Position numbers and translations under genes: made by a program. The notes beneath the pieces were generated by a model. It made no database searches and was not told where the DNA came from. It worked only from the letters and a program-made list of their open reading frames with translations. Below are positions 1 to 12,400 of a DNA stretch of 33,834 nucleotides, in pieces; position 1 is the stretch's first letter, and each line of letters begins with the position of its first letter. This stretch comes from a virus, in IMG/VR virus record IMGVR_UViG_3300021356_000077, positions 1 through 33,834 of that record. The stretch is one strand, 5' to 3'.

Positions 1-1864
1 CTTTACTGAGAATCTGTCTAATGTCTGAGAACTCATACTGCTTCACAGCAGCAATAGTTCCAATCTCAACACCATCAACTAGAATTTTTTCACCAACGTT
101 AAACGATGAGTTATTTTCGGAAACGTAAATTGTTTTGCCGTTTGTAGTTCCAGTTGAAACGAAACCTTCGGTTCTTGTGATACTACCAGTAATTCTTCTG
201 TTTGCGGCAACAGTTACATTTGTAGTAAAGTCAATTCTGACATAAAGGTTTGAATCAGTAACATACAGTCTGTATTCATCTTCGGGTCTAGTTGTACCCT
301 CATCTTCCAATTGGAAGATCAAGCAACGTGCCTCACCAATTTTTTGTGCCAGAGAAACAACGTTAATATCTGCTGTAGCACCAGAACCATTATCGATCTG
401 CATACCATCAGTAAAGATACCCTGAGTGATACGGACATCGAGATAGTTTGATCCAACAACTAGGACAGTTGCATTAGTATTCTGAACACCTGTAACAGAT
501 AATGTATTACCAACAGCAAATGTGCCACTGACATTTCTTAGAAGCAGTCTGGAGGGTGCTACGTCACCTCTAGATGCTGTTGCACGGTTGTAATACTCAA
601 GACGTGCATAACTTTCAGTAACATTGTTACCCGTAGTGACAGGTGAACCATAAACATTCTTGACATTGATATAGTTGTCAATCAAGATTGCCTTGGTTGC
701 ATTAGGTCCAACAGTTGCTGTTGTTCTAGGTTTCAGAACATCTAGAATACTTGGGATAGTTCTTTCAATCTCATATCCACGGACATAACATTTACCAGGA
801 GAAATGTCCAGTGCTAGATAATTTTCGTTAGGTGTAATACCCAAATCAGCTGTGATTTGATCGACAGTATATGCACCATTGTTTTCACCATCATTCAAAG
901 ATTCGATGAATGTGATATCAAAGTCTTTCTTAATATAGTCACCAGTGATGTCGTAGAAACGACGTGCTAGGTTATCTTCTAGTTCACTATATTGAGTTCT
1001 ATTGCCAACTTCTGCTCTGACACCATTGATAAATCTAGAAATTTCAATGAAGTTCTTATCTGAATCATCAGTGAGAGTCTTCTTGACTAGTTTTGCAGTA
1101 ATTCTAAAACGATGACCACCAGGAGCAGAATAGTTAGAAGAACCAATTGCGTTATCATTTAGAGTTGAGTCATCTTCTGACGTGATGATAGACTCAATAA
1201 TCTCTAGACCGATACGATATGAAGGATTGATCGTATATTGATCGAGAATGATTGTTTGTTCAAAAACATCTACAAAGAAACCACGAACAAAATAGACACC
1301 TTGCTTGATATTTGCTAGTGAACCCTGCTGAATAGCAGCAGAGGGAACCAACTGTGCACAAGGAGTTCCTGCCTCAATGATCTGATCACCGAAAATGATA
1401 TCTTTGTCTGCAAAAACCTGCTCATTATCAATGAATGTAGCAGTATCATTATCAGTTCCACCAGATCCAGTGTATCTCACATATAGAGTGATGAATCCTT
1501 TCTCTGACGTTGTTGCATCAATAGAGTATGTGACACGTGCCTCAACACCAGATGTGACACCAGTCAGTGTCAGATCTGTCAGTTTATCTCTATAGAGTTC
1601 AACACTCGTACCTAAGAATGAAGACTGAATGACAATAGAGTTTGCATCTGGATTGACATTAAGTTCTCCAGGGATAACAACAGATCCCTCCTTAAAAACA
1701 TGCTGACCGAACGATTCAACCTGATGTTGCATCATCGATTGCATCGTTGTCAATTCACGAGCCTGGACTGGGAATCCAGGTCGGAATAGCACCTTGTAAT
1801 ACTCCCTATTTACATCGTAGTCGTCGTAATAGGGGGAAATATTGAGATCTGTATTCTGTGGCAT
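1..1864 (-). CDS. DUF4815-type phage structural protein (C-terminus cut by window edge)
   Basis: The reading frame opens at the ATG at 1864-1862 and stays open to the left edge, giving at least 621 codons of a longer protein. The N-terminus begins MPQNTDLNISPYYDDYD and continues with a YYKVLFRPG-VQARELT-MQ-QVESFG-VFKEGSVVIPG block (about residues 22-66). This is the hallmark start of the DUF4815 family of phage tail/baseplate-associated proteins (recognised from memory). Later parts are beta-rich, with GxTxxVTG...GDxLxV segments and the motif SPGKCYVRGYEIER near residue 365. It follows gp8 by 12 nt and is the last visible gene of the late operon. The start is preceded by AAAAGAG directly before ATG, the same arrangement as at the giant gene. 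The role is inferred to be a peripheral baseplate or fibre protein; T4 has no clear counterpart that I can name. Confidence 0.8.
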   Translation of the reverse strand, partial: MPQNTDLNISPYYDDYDVNREYYKVLFRPGFPVQARELTTMQSMMQHQVESFGQHVFKEGSVVIPGELNVNPDANSIVIQSSFLGTSVELYRDKLTDLTLTGVTSGVEARVTYSIDATTSEKGFITLYVRYTGSGGTDNDTATFIDNEQVFADKDIIFGDQIIEAGTPCAQLVPSAAIQQGSLANIKQGVYFVRGFFVDVFEQTIILDQYTINPSYRIGLEIIESIITSEDDSTLNDNAIGSSNYSAPGGHRFRITAKLVKKTLTDDSDKNFIEISRFINGVRAEVGNRTQYSELEDNLARRFYDITGDYIKKDFDITFIESLNDGENNGAYTVDQITADLGITPNENYLALDISPGKCYVRGYEIERTIPSILDVLKPRTTATVGPNATKAILIDNYINVKNVYGSPVTTGNNVTESYARLEYYNRATASRGDVAPSRLLLRNVSGTFAVGNTLSVTGVQNTNATVLVVGSNYLDVRITQGIFTDGMQIDNGSGATADINVVSLAQKIGEARCLIFQLEDEGTTRPEDEYRLYVTDSNLYVRIDFTTNVTVAANRRITGSITRTEGFVSTGTTNGKTIYVSENNSSFNVGEKILVDGVEIGTIAAVKQYEFSDIRQILSK

Positions 1865-1876
1865 CTCTTTTAATTA

Positions 1877-3409
1877 TTAGAATTCGATGACAATTTTAAC
1901 GTCTTCAATCTGGTCGTTTGACCTTGCGATTGCTCTTCTATTATCTATATAGATTAGGTCACCACTGTTTTTTGCGATCTCGGGTGTAGCATAACCAGAG
2001 TTAAACTTGATACCGAGTTCGTATTCAGTGTTGTTGATTGTTCTCTTAGAAGAGTTTGCCACAGCAGGGAATGCTGTATCAGGTGTACCCGTCACGGTAG
2101 AACCTGCACCTGTGATTGAGAACGCACCCTGAAACTCGTTTTGAACACCAGTAATTTCAGGGTAGATACCATCAACTTCGTTCTGATAATACTTCAGAAC
2201 TTTAGTTGTGGAGTCCCAAGAGATTACACGACCACGAGCAGTAACAGTAGTACCACCAACAGTACGAGTTTGTGTAATGATCTCGTCGGGATTGAAGTTT
2301 TGTGAGAAGTCAACAGGCATTGCAACTGCTTTCACTGCGGACAGTGTTAGATCAGCAGCAAGGTCTGTAGTACCAAACTTGAGTGGGTTTGCAACTAGAC
2401 CAACACGACGGAAGTCGTTATCAGTTGGGAAGTCACCTGAACCCTCTGCATAAGTGAAACGTGCGTTGACCATCACACGATATGCACCAAGTTCAAATAC
2501 AGGATCATCACCATGACCACCACGAGGGGGAATAATCACCTCAAGGGTGCCACCCTGTCCATTACCAACACCAGTGATTTCATCGATCACAACTTGACCG
2601 AATGAATAACCAGAACCACCAGAGGTCACAGTAACGGAGAAGATCTTACCACCGTCAATAACGATAGAAACACGACCACCAACACCGTCACCACGAATGG
2701 GCACATTATCATATGTACCGTTGTTATAACCTGATCCAGCAGATGAAATCAAAACGGTATCAATAGCACCATCGATTGCAGCAGCAGAGACCACAGGATC
2801 CGAAAGAACGGGCATGTAGTCGTTGGAGAAGAACTTCAGAACGTCATTAACTGGGATCGTATAGAGATATTTCCACCTGTAACCATCTGAAGTGGTAATA
2901 ATAGAAGTAGAAGTACCAGTAGGTTCAACAGTGCTAGGACGACCGTTAGGATCAGAAGGGGACGATCCATTGTAGATACACTTATAAACGTTGAACGATG
3001 AGTTCACAACGTAGAAGTCTGCATCATAAAGACGAGTAGCACCTGACGATGCAGTCTTTGATGCAGAGTAATCATTCTTGTACATGTCATAGGTGAAACC
3101 GATACCACCAGTGGTTTCTTCTGGTGGTGACCAGTCAATACGACGGACAACTTGCACCACATCAGATGCCAGAATCCTTTTCAGTGCAATCATGTCATCG
3201 AATGCATCTGAGAACTCGTTAAAGGAGTCCACAGGATCAGGAGGAGTATTTTCATTCGACCAGGGTTGAGGACGACCGATGAAAGCATACAGTCGAGTTC
3301 TCTTGTCTCCAGCTTGTGCGTCACTCTGCGTCTGATCAGGAGCATTGAGTGACTTAATAAACTGTTTGGCTGAGAAGATCCTAAATTGATCTGTAAGGAT
3401 TGCGGACAT
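1877..3409 (-). CDS. 8: Baseplate wedge protein gp8, with two module insertions
   Basis: 510 aa, against 334 in T4 gp8. Matches to T4 gp8 run in order: an FIGRPQPWSNEN segment (residues 43-54; T4 has FGRSEPWSSNEN), VVRRIDW (87-93), VYKC (141-144), DGYRWKYLYTIP (175-186), FRRVGLVANPL (333-343), and the C-terminal SGDLIYIDNR...DQIEDVKI (T4 SGEMIYMENR...DQTEEINI). gp8 is a structural part of the baseplate wedge beside gp6 and gp7. The extra length is explained by two segments missing in T4: residues about 202-304 hold GSGYNNG and GSGYSFG beta repeats, and residues about 374-430 hold an RGRVISWDSTTKVL module. Both types are abundant in the neighbouring giant protein. The stop of the giant gene lies 1 nt before this ATG (TAAGATG), so translation is probably coupled. 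Confidence 0.93.
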   Translation of the reverse strand: MSAILTDQFRIFSAKQFIKSLNAPDQTQSDAQAGDKRTRLYAFIGRPQPWSNENTPPDPVDSFNEFSDAFDDMIALKRILASDVVQVVRRIDWSPPEETTGGIGFTYDMYKNDYSASKTASSGATRLYDADFYVVNSSFNVYKCIYNGSSPSDPNGRPSTVEPTGTSTSIITTSDGYRWKYLYTIPVNDVLKFFSNDYMPVLSDPVVSAAAIDGAIDTVLISSAGSGYNNGTYDNVPIRGDGVGGRVSIVIDGGKIFSVTVTSGGSGYSFGQVVIDEITGVGNGQGGTLEVIIPPRGGHGDDPVFELGAYRVMVNARFTYAEGSGDFPTDNDFRRVGLVANPLKFGTTDLAADLTLSAVKAVAMPVDFSQNFNPDEIITQTRTVGGTTVTARGRVISWDSTTKVLKYYQNEVDGIYPEITGVQNEFQGAFSITGAGSTVTGTPDTAFPAVANSSKRTINNTEYELGIKFNSGYATPEIAKNSGDLIYIDNRRAIARSNDQIEDVKIVIEF

Positions 3410-3410
3410 C

Positions 3411-6400
3411 TTAAATACTTGTCGTGGTGATTAGGAACGTGGTGTAATTCACACTATCTATAGTATATGTAGTACCCGAGATGGTGGTTCCTTCTGCGAA
3501 TACTCCCGTTGTGATATTTTCAACTGTGAGAGTTCTAGTGGTAGAATCCCAAGTCTTGACCGTACCATATGCGGTGCCGTCATTGATTGCTTGTCCTGCA
3601 GTGAATGTTGCTGCTGAAGCTGCTTGATTGAGCACCAGTTCAACCTCTGCTTCGTGAGGAACACCCTCACTCAAACCACCTGCCTCTGTAACGATTGATT
3701 GTCTACCTTCGGAGTCGGTAATGACTTCGTTGACGGTCAGCAGAGTGGTGTTAATACCTGCGGTTTGTGCCTCAAGACCATAGAGTGTGTCAGGTCTGCC
3801 TCCATCGAGAGAGATCTGATTTTCATATAGAGTTCCTGTATTGTTGACAGGATTGTTATCTGGATCTTGCGTGTGTGAAGTTCCAGGACCCTGCGCGGGA
3901 TATGAAAGAATACAACCACCAGCATTGTTGAACTGTTGACATCCTGTCTGGACACCACCGTTAAACCTGACGGTTGCTGTGGGTTCCAAAGGACGACCTG
4001 CGTCGATTTCAGCAAGTTCATCAACTTCAAAGATAACCAAGAGTTCACGTGTTGAAGGTCTCCAGTCATAGACACGTGAAACCTTTGATGCTGCTGTGGA
4101 ACCAGATCTATTTATGATGTCGTTGACTTGGAAGTTGTAGGTCTGAGAGGAGTCTACGACAACTCTTTGGTCATATCTGAAGTTGATACCTCTTTGCAGA
4201 CCGAAGAATGTTGTAGCAGTTTTTGCACTGTAGGAGATCTTCTCTTTGTTGATGTAGAACTCACCTGCCTGAGCAAATCCAGAGGTGGAAGTCACGTGAA
4301 CAGTGGTGTCAGTTGAATTGACATCACGTGCGATATTCGTAAGTCTATTTGCAGAAGAACCGAATGCGGAACGATTTCTGTTCTTACGAATTAGAGCAGC
4401 AGGTCTCGTGAATGCAATAGTTGGAACGGTCTGATAACCCTTACCAGGATCAATAATTTCAACATCAACGATGGCACCTGCAGAGATGACAGGTTTCAGG
4501 ACAGCACCAACACCCGAACCAGAGATAACTCTGAGGTTAGGTGGTGTGACATAGAACTGACCACCGTTGGGGATTGCAACACTTGTGATCTTACCGAAGG
4601 TCTCAACCTGTGCTGCAGCAGTTGCACCAGTACCTCCACCACCTGTGAGGGTGACGACGGTAGGTTCTGTAGAGGTTGATCTATAACCAACACCCTCATT
4701 CACCTTACCTGTACTAGAGTTGACTGTGAGTCTGATACCAACAACGATACCTTTGGTGGGAATACCGACTGCACCATTTCCACCCTCACCACGGATTCTG
4801 ATGTGCGTGGTAGTGTTATTGAAGTAATTTTCACCGAAAGATCTCATCTTGATGCCTGTGATCTGACCCAAATCTGCAGGTAGGACACCCACGATTGGTT
4901 CTGCAATAGCACCAAATGGTGCCTGAATATCAAACTGGTCGATAGTCTGGTTGAGGGGTAGAGGTGCACCATACTTCACAGGTTGTGCGTAGTATGTGTT
5001 ACCGATTGCATAAGGATACGCAGGATCTAGACTTTCATCCAGAGTCATGAAGTATGCGTAGGTTCCATTGGGATATTCAGGTGTGACACAGAATCTACCA
5101 TTGTGCTCATCCAAATCACCCAGTGCCTGCACGTATTCAAAGTCTTGAATGAATGAACCCATGGGTTCTAGTGAAGGTAGGGGACGATTGGGATTGTATC
5201 CGACAGGTCTCAGTCTGTAAGAAGACTCAATTCTCTTGATTGCACTAGTTGCATCATTTGCGGTTGTGTAACCATAAGGACCATAGATTGGGAAACCATC
5301 GAAGGAAACACCAAGAATCTTGGAGTGACCGTTTGCGTGACGTGCCTTATCACCATTGAAGTCAGTGGTGTTGTAATAAGGGTTAGTCACTAGAGCAGAG
5401 TTCCAGCAGTTGCCTAAGAACTCAGCAGAGTGGTAGTGATACAGACCGTTCTGCTCAGGATGTCCACCACATGCGTCTTCACCAAACTGGTTATTCTCGT
5501 GGTTACCTGCATTGCGGTTGAATCCTGCAGGAGGATTGCCACCATTACCAGCAGAGGGGTTGAACAATGCAACACCATTTGCCATCAGACCAATAATGCC
5601 CAGAGGAACATTTCTGTCAGAACTTGTATTACCACGTTGTCCAGTACCACCTCTCCAAATAAACTCATGAGTAATGTTCTGTGCAGAGATAGTATTTGGA
5701 TTCTGAGGATTGGGGAATGTTCCTGCAGTTGCGGGTGCAGGTAGACCATCAGAGAAGACATACATCACGGAAGATGTCATGAATGATTCTGCATTGCTAC
5801 CAGTCATCTGGAAGATTGTAGTAGGATCGAATCCTGTAGATGCGATGGTGCCACCCGAACCTGTAGCAGTGTTGGGGTTGTAGTCACCGATGACATCTAC
5901 ACGTGCGGGGTTGAAACCTGCACCAGATTCAAACACTCTCACTGAAACCAGACGACCATCTTGGAACTGAGGTTCTAGATTTGGTTCCTTGATTGCTGTA
6001 CCTGCGTTGGTGATATTGATCTGAGGTGGATTTGTTGGATCATATCCAGCACCAGTATCAGTGACCTGAACTGAAGAAATGCCACCTCTCTTATCAAAGA
6101 CAGGAACCAGAACTGCACTGCGTGTAGCAGTAACTTGGGAACCACCACTCAGTGTGATCGTAGGAACTTGATATCCAATACCGTTGTTAGTGACCTGAAT
6201 TTGGTTGATACCAACCAGAGACACTGCCTGAGCACCCGTACCAGTGTTAGATAGGATTGCCACGTTGGGGTTGGAGGTGTAACCCGTACCACCATTCGTG
6301 ACTCTGATCGACTCGATGTAACCAGAGGTCAGGATTGGAGTCAGTTCAGCACCAACACCTTCAATCGTACCTTGATAATCGAAGGTAGTTAGTTCGTTAG

Positions 6401-9400
6401 AAGAACCAACCACAGCAACTTCTCTGTTCTCAATCTCACCCTGAATTCTGAGTTCGTCACCCACTTCAATAGGAGGAATAATCTCAGATGCTTCCACGTC
6501 TGCGTCTGAACCCACGAAGGAGAATGCAAGGAACTTAGAATCAGTTCTAGGTGCCTCAGCAAAGTCAATACGTGAACCCAACAGATTGAATGCAATTCCA
6601 GGTTCCTGCAGAATACCATTCAAGGTGATGATCAGGTTGTTCTCTGCCTTAACAACTTGGTTCTGAACACCGTCAGAGAGTGACAGTGAGTAGGGGTTGC
6701 CGTTTAGCAGCAGGTTGAACGAGGATCTTAGTGAGTCAAACTCAGTGCCAATATCATCCAGTTTTCTCAGACGACCGATGTAGTATGCGAAGAACTGGGA
6801 ATCAACTGTAGGTGCTTCAGTGAAGGTGATGTTTGTACCGAAGACGGTGAATGCTTCACCAGGAGCCTGTAGGACACCATTCAGGAATACCAGAACATGT
6901 CCTTCTGCAGGTGGTGCATAGGTCTGACCATCAGCAGCAGTGATTGGGAAGACAGTCTTCACACCATCGAAACCTTTCACGAAACTTGTTACAGAACCAT
7001 CAGCAACGATAGTGTTGGTCTTTGTGAGATAGTGAACAGCACCGTAACCAGTACCAGTGATACTGACACGAATACCTGTTTGTGCATCAGTCAACGTATT
7101 TGCCAGTGACAGATAGTTGTTCTGATCAGCAATACCTGTATTCAGGGAACCAGGAATCACGTAGTATTCTTGCTCTTCAACCAAACCACCGACTGCAGGT
7201 GATGAAACAAAGGTGTTGATCGTTTCTGAGTTAGAACCCTGAGTCACTGTCAAACCAGGAGTGAAGGGTCCTTGACGATCTCTGATAAACAGAACACGAC
7301 CACTGCTATCAACGTTGACCACAGTTGCAACACCACCAAAGTCAGAGAAGATGTTCTGACCTGCGAGGAACGTTGCAGTAGTAGTGTTGTTCAGAATCAG
7401 AACTTCAGAACTGAACGAAGAGGTATATGTGACCTTATCACCAACTGAGAAACCATGGTTAGGAACAAACAGGTGATTGTAGACTGTTGAGATGCCACCA
7501 ACCCCAGAGGGGTTAGAACCTGCAATACTTCCGTTGAAGGTCTTGACATCATCCTGTGTGTACACAGAGGTGATAGTGTCACCTGATGCAAACTCAGTCT
7601 CACCAGTAATTGACTCGGTGTCAATAACCATCTTAGTTGCACTAGAAACCTCTTCAATGGTTGCACTCTTGCGTTTCAGAATCTTCACCTTAGAAGACCA
7701 GTTAGAAGCATTGTCATAGACCTCATACTTCTCAGCAATGCCAGTGCCATTGACTTGGTTTAGATCCAGGAAGTTCTCAACTGCAGTGATGTCTGCAGTA
7801 ACTGCGACTGCACCACCACCACCAAGAGGAATCACCTGAGCATCAATCTGATCACCAACCTTGAAGTAACCAGTGATGTTATTCATCAAGAAGAATCCTG
7901 CATCAGCATCGAAGGACTGAACAGTGCCTTGACCAATCACATTACCGTTCTCAATCACCTGAATAACAGTGTTGACTGTGAACACATTACCTGTAGGTGT
8001 AACGTTATTGTAGGTAATCTTGACGTTAGAGGAAATGATATTTGCAGTGTTCTGCTGATAATTCTGAACTTCACCATCAGTTGTGGTAACTGTACCAAAG
8101 ACAATATCACCAGCATCGAAGGTTGGGATGTCCTTAGCAATTAGAGTTGTCTCTAGGAGTTCTGTAGTGCTTAGGTTGAAGTATGCAGTAACTGCGGGGA
8201 GTGTCTGTGCAGGACCTTGAATGAATTCATTAGTTGTGAAATCTTCAGGACCAACAACGATGACTTCCAGTTCTCTTGCATCAGCATCCCAGGAGATTAC
8301 ATCAGCAATCACACCAGAGGTGAGACCAGTAACTTCATCACCAACGTTGAATGTACCCACACCAGGACCACCAAGAATGGTTACGTTTGGTGCTGAGGTA
8401 TAACCAGCACCAGGATCAAGCAAGTTGATAGCAGTCACAGCACCATTAACCACAGTTGCTGTAGCAAGTGCCTGTGTACCACCAGGAGGGGGAGCATCGA
8501 TAGTCACTTGTGGGGCAGAAGCATAGTTCTGACCACCAACCAGAGTATTGACTGACAGAGCACCAGTGACGGGATCCACATTGAAAGTTGCGGAAGCACC
8601 CGAACCACCAGCAAGCATGGTCAGTTTTCTCTTGTTCGCAATCTGTGATGCATTGAAGTCTCTATCAACATATGCCTCTAGAGTAAACTCAACAACGTTA
8701 GATGCGTTGTAGATGCTGTCACCAGCAGTGAATCCAGATCCACCAGAGACGTTCTTCAGATAGATTCTTCTGTTCTGCTGATCAACTCTCATGATGGTGC
8801 CACTTGTACCACCAGAGATTGCATTCTTCAGAACTGCACCAGCAGTAATACCTGCAGGAGGACTATATGTTGAAGGATATGTCAGTCTATCCATGGTATA
8901 AATTTCAGACTGATCAAACTCAGCAACAGCATTGATGTTGAGCATATTCAGTGTATCCAACTTCAGATCATTGGTATCAGACACTAGATCTGTGTGCTCA
9001 GCAGTTGCAGGTGTAAATGCACCAACATACTTGGCATAGTTGGAGATCATCAGTTCATCAAAGTATCCAGTAAATGCATTAGCACCACTGAAGTTTGCAC
9101 CGACATAAAGTGGGTTAGTTGTACCGTAGTTGTTGTTATCTGTGTAGGTAGAACCTTCTTGAGCACCATTGACATATAGTTTGGTCTCAACACCATTCTT
9201 AACTAGTGCAACGTGATACCACTGTGCTGATTGAATTGGATTGGTTGCTGTGATAACATCAGCACCATTCACGTAGTATTTGATGGTAGAACCATCAAGA
9301 GTTAGAACAGGTCTAGTCTCAGGTTCTGCAGTTCTAAAGTCAATCATTGTCTTGACTCCAGCAGCAATGCTCTGAGGATAGATCCAGAAGTCAATAGTGA

Positions 9401-12400
9401 AATCATCCGAACCAAATCCATATGAGGTTGTTGTTGCAACACTCATATAGTCACCAGTGCCATCCAGATAGAGTGCACTTGAACCAAACTTCTTGAGAGC
9501 AGTCAGTAGTTTTGCATTACCATTCAGAGTGACTGTACGAACAGGATCGTGTGAAGTATCAAAGGTGAATGTCTGTTGATCAGCACCATTGAAGTGGAAG
9601 ACTGAGATAACATCTTCGTTCTTATATGTCAGAGTATCATTCGTGATTGTGAAATACTGCTGGAAAGTGGGAACACTGTTCAGTGAATATCTAAGAACTG
9701 ACTTGGACAGATCATCGACAATTGTGTTACCCTGACCAGGAACAGAGATTCTTTCAAAGACCACACCGTAGAACGATGGGATGTTAGGCAAGAATGTGGT
9801 TGTACCTGTGATAGGATCTGTTTGAGCAGAAAGAACTTCAGACAGGAAGATATCATCTAGATTCTGACTGGTTAGTTTGTCAACAGCAACAGAAACATTC
9901 TTGATGTTGCCACTTGTACCACCACTCTGACCTGTTAGTGTTGTGCCGATATCATCAACACCAACTTTCAACAGACCCTCATTGCCAGAACCAGCACCAG
10001 AAACTTCCTTCTGAATCAAGACATATTGATCAGACTTGCTCTGAGGTCTACGTGCAAAGAAGGGAGTAACCTGAGAGTTATTCAGATCCGTTCTGACTTC
10101 TGCAGCCTGTAGATTTGCCTGAATGACAGCAGTCTGGTTCGTACCATAAGGTAGATTCTGAGAAATAACTGCATTTGTGCCGAGAAGTGACTCATCACCG
10201 ATATCCTTAACAACCAACTCCCTTCTACCAGGATCCCAGAAAACAACTTTCGCAGTTGTCTGCTGACCAGAGTAGTTGATTAGAAGTGTACTTGTCTCTT
10301 GGAATGCTAGGTTGAGAGGAATCTCAGGTTCGGTGAAGACAGGTTGGGAGACAGTGATTCTAGTCAGATCTTGCTCGATGATATTCATACGATATTCATC
10401 TTCTGCATGATCATTGAGTGTGAACTGCAGGTTTCCAACAGGATTCCAGGGAACCCAGTTCACATTACCGTCATTAGCAGAAACAATCACGTTGCTGACA
10501 ACAGTGATTTGGAAGGAATTGCCAGTCACACCATATGGATTTCCAGTTGTGGGAACAGTTGCAGATGTAAATGAGACTGCCTCATAGAGGTCTGTTCCAT
10601 ACTTACGAATCATGCCACGATAAATGACTTCACCAGAAGACCAGATTGCATGATCAGTCTTTGCTTCTCTGATCATCTTCCATGTAATAGGAAGTTCTGC
10701 AAAGTTCAGACTGTATGCATCATCACCACTACCACCAGCAGTATCAACTGACTTAGGACCACGAAGAAGTTTGTACTTAATCAGTGCTCTGTTGTTCACT
10801 TCACTGTTAAGAACTTGCATCTCATCGATGAGGAATTGCCATGCATTATCAGCAGATGCAATAACATCACCTTCAGCAAGTGAATATGCACTGAAAGGTC
10901 CTTGTGCCTGGTTAGTAATTACTTGCCAACGTGATCCCCATGCCACATTAGGATCAACTGAAATGTCCATCTGACCAGTTCTAGTCAGAAGATTGAACTT
11001 AAATTGATCTTTAATATTGACCAGTCTTGCTGTTGAGGAGATTGTATAATCTTCAGTGATAATACCCTTAGCAGCATTTAGACCACTGGGTGTATATGCA
11101 TTATCAAATAGGTTAGATGCAAAGTTGTACTCTCTTTCATAGATGTCCTGAACACAGGTTGCACCCTTACCGATGTATAGAGGTGCACGATTACCTGCAG
11201 GATTTCTACGATCATATTCAAATTGCATTGTCAGATCATATTGCTTATCAGTGTTGATAATTGCTTCATCACCAGATTGTGTGAGAACTTTTTCACCGAT
11301 AATAAAGTCACCTTGACTGTCTAGAGCACCAGGAGTAACACCTGTCTGAACTAGTGCCTTCTGCTGAATAATAATATTTCCATACAAGGAAGTTCCACCA
11401 GGAGGGATATTAGTTGGGAGTGAAGTTGCAGGGTTGTAAACTTGCTCAGGTTGAATGGAAACTGCACCGTTGGTGTCAAACTCACGGTTGATAAATCCAT
11501 CATTAGTAACTGTGTTGGTGTAAACAATCTCTAGAGTTTGAGCAATCGTGCTACCTGCACTGTTAGTTGTCTGTGAAATGATTCCAACAACACGAGCAGT
11601 CTGTCCAGAGGTAATACCTTGAACGGTATCACCGACCAACCATGCAGGATATGGATTGGGAACACCTTGATTGACGATACCTTCGATCTCAATACGAGCA
11701 TTGAATTCCTCAACGATTGCAAATTCAACTGGAGGTGACTGGGGAATAGTTCTCTTCAGACCATCAAAGTATGTTCTGGGGTTAGTTGCCTCAAGAGTCG
11801 TGATTAGAATCTCGAATAGAGTATCAACTGCAGATCTGACGTTAGCACAGTTAGTAAGAGGATCAGGTGTAATGGTGTTATCAGTGAACTGAGTCAAACC
11901 ATGATCACCACTGACTTGAACAGCAGCATTCACAACTACCTGAACAGCAATTTGTTTTGCTTGGTCATATGCATATGCTGATTGCACTTTCTCAGTCTCA
12001 ATGTAATTCAGAGAAGATGCACCAACATAAACCTCAGTTGCATCATAAACTCTGCTATTGCCACCATACTGAAGGTTGAATGCAACTGCTTCAGTCACAT
12101 CCACAATGTCATCAGTACAGTTGACATCACCACCAGGGACTTGGAAGTCAGGGAAGTTTGCCTTCATTCTTGCAACTGCTTCTGCTGCAATGAATTCCTT
12201 GTTTGCTTCAAGCAAGTTAGCAGCATCACCAAATCTCATTGCAACAACTGAGAACTTATCGACGATTCTCAGTTTTTCACCAGCAACAAACTTTCCATCT
12301 ACTTGAGATAGTGTTAGTTGATCCTGTGCACCATATGGTGATGTGATACTTTCAATGATACCTGTTGCACCACTGGTAGTACCGATCATTTCATCACCAA

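Noticed and set aside
4109-4116. TATTTATG on the plus strand (CATAAATA on minus), also at 25389-25396, resembling late promoters
   Set aside because: They lie deep inside the giant gene and gp6, lack the first T of the consensus, and have no gene start downstream within a sensible distance.
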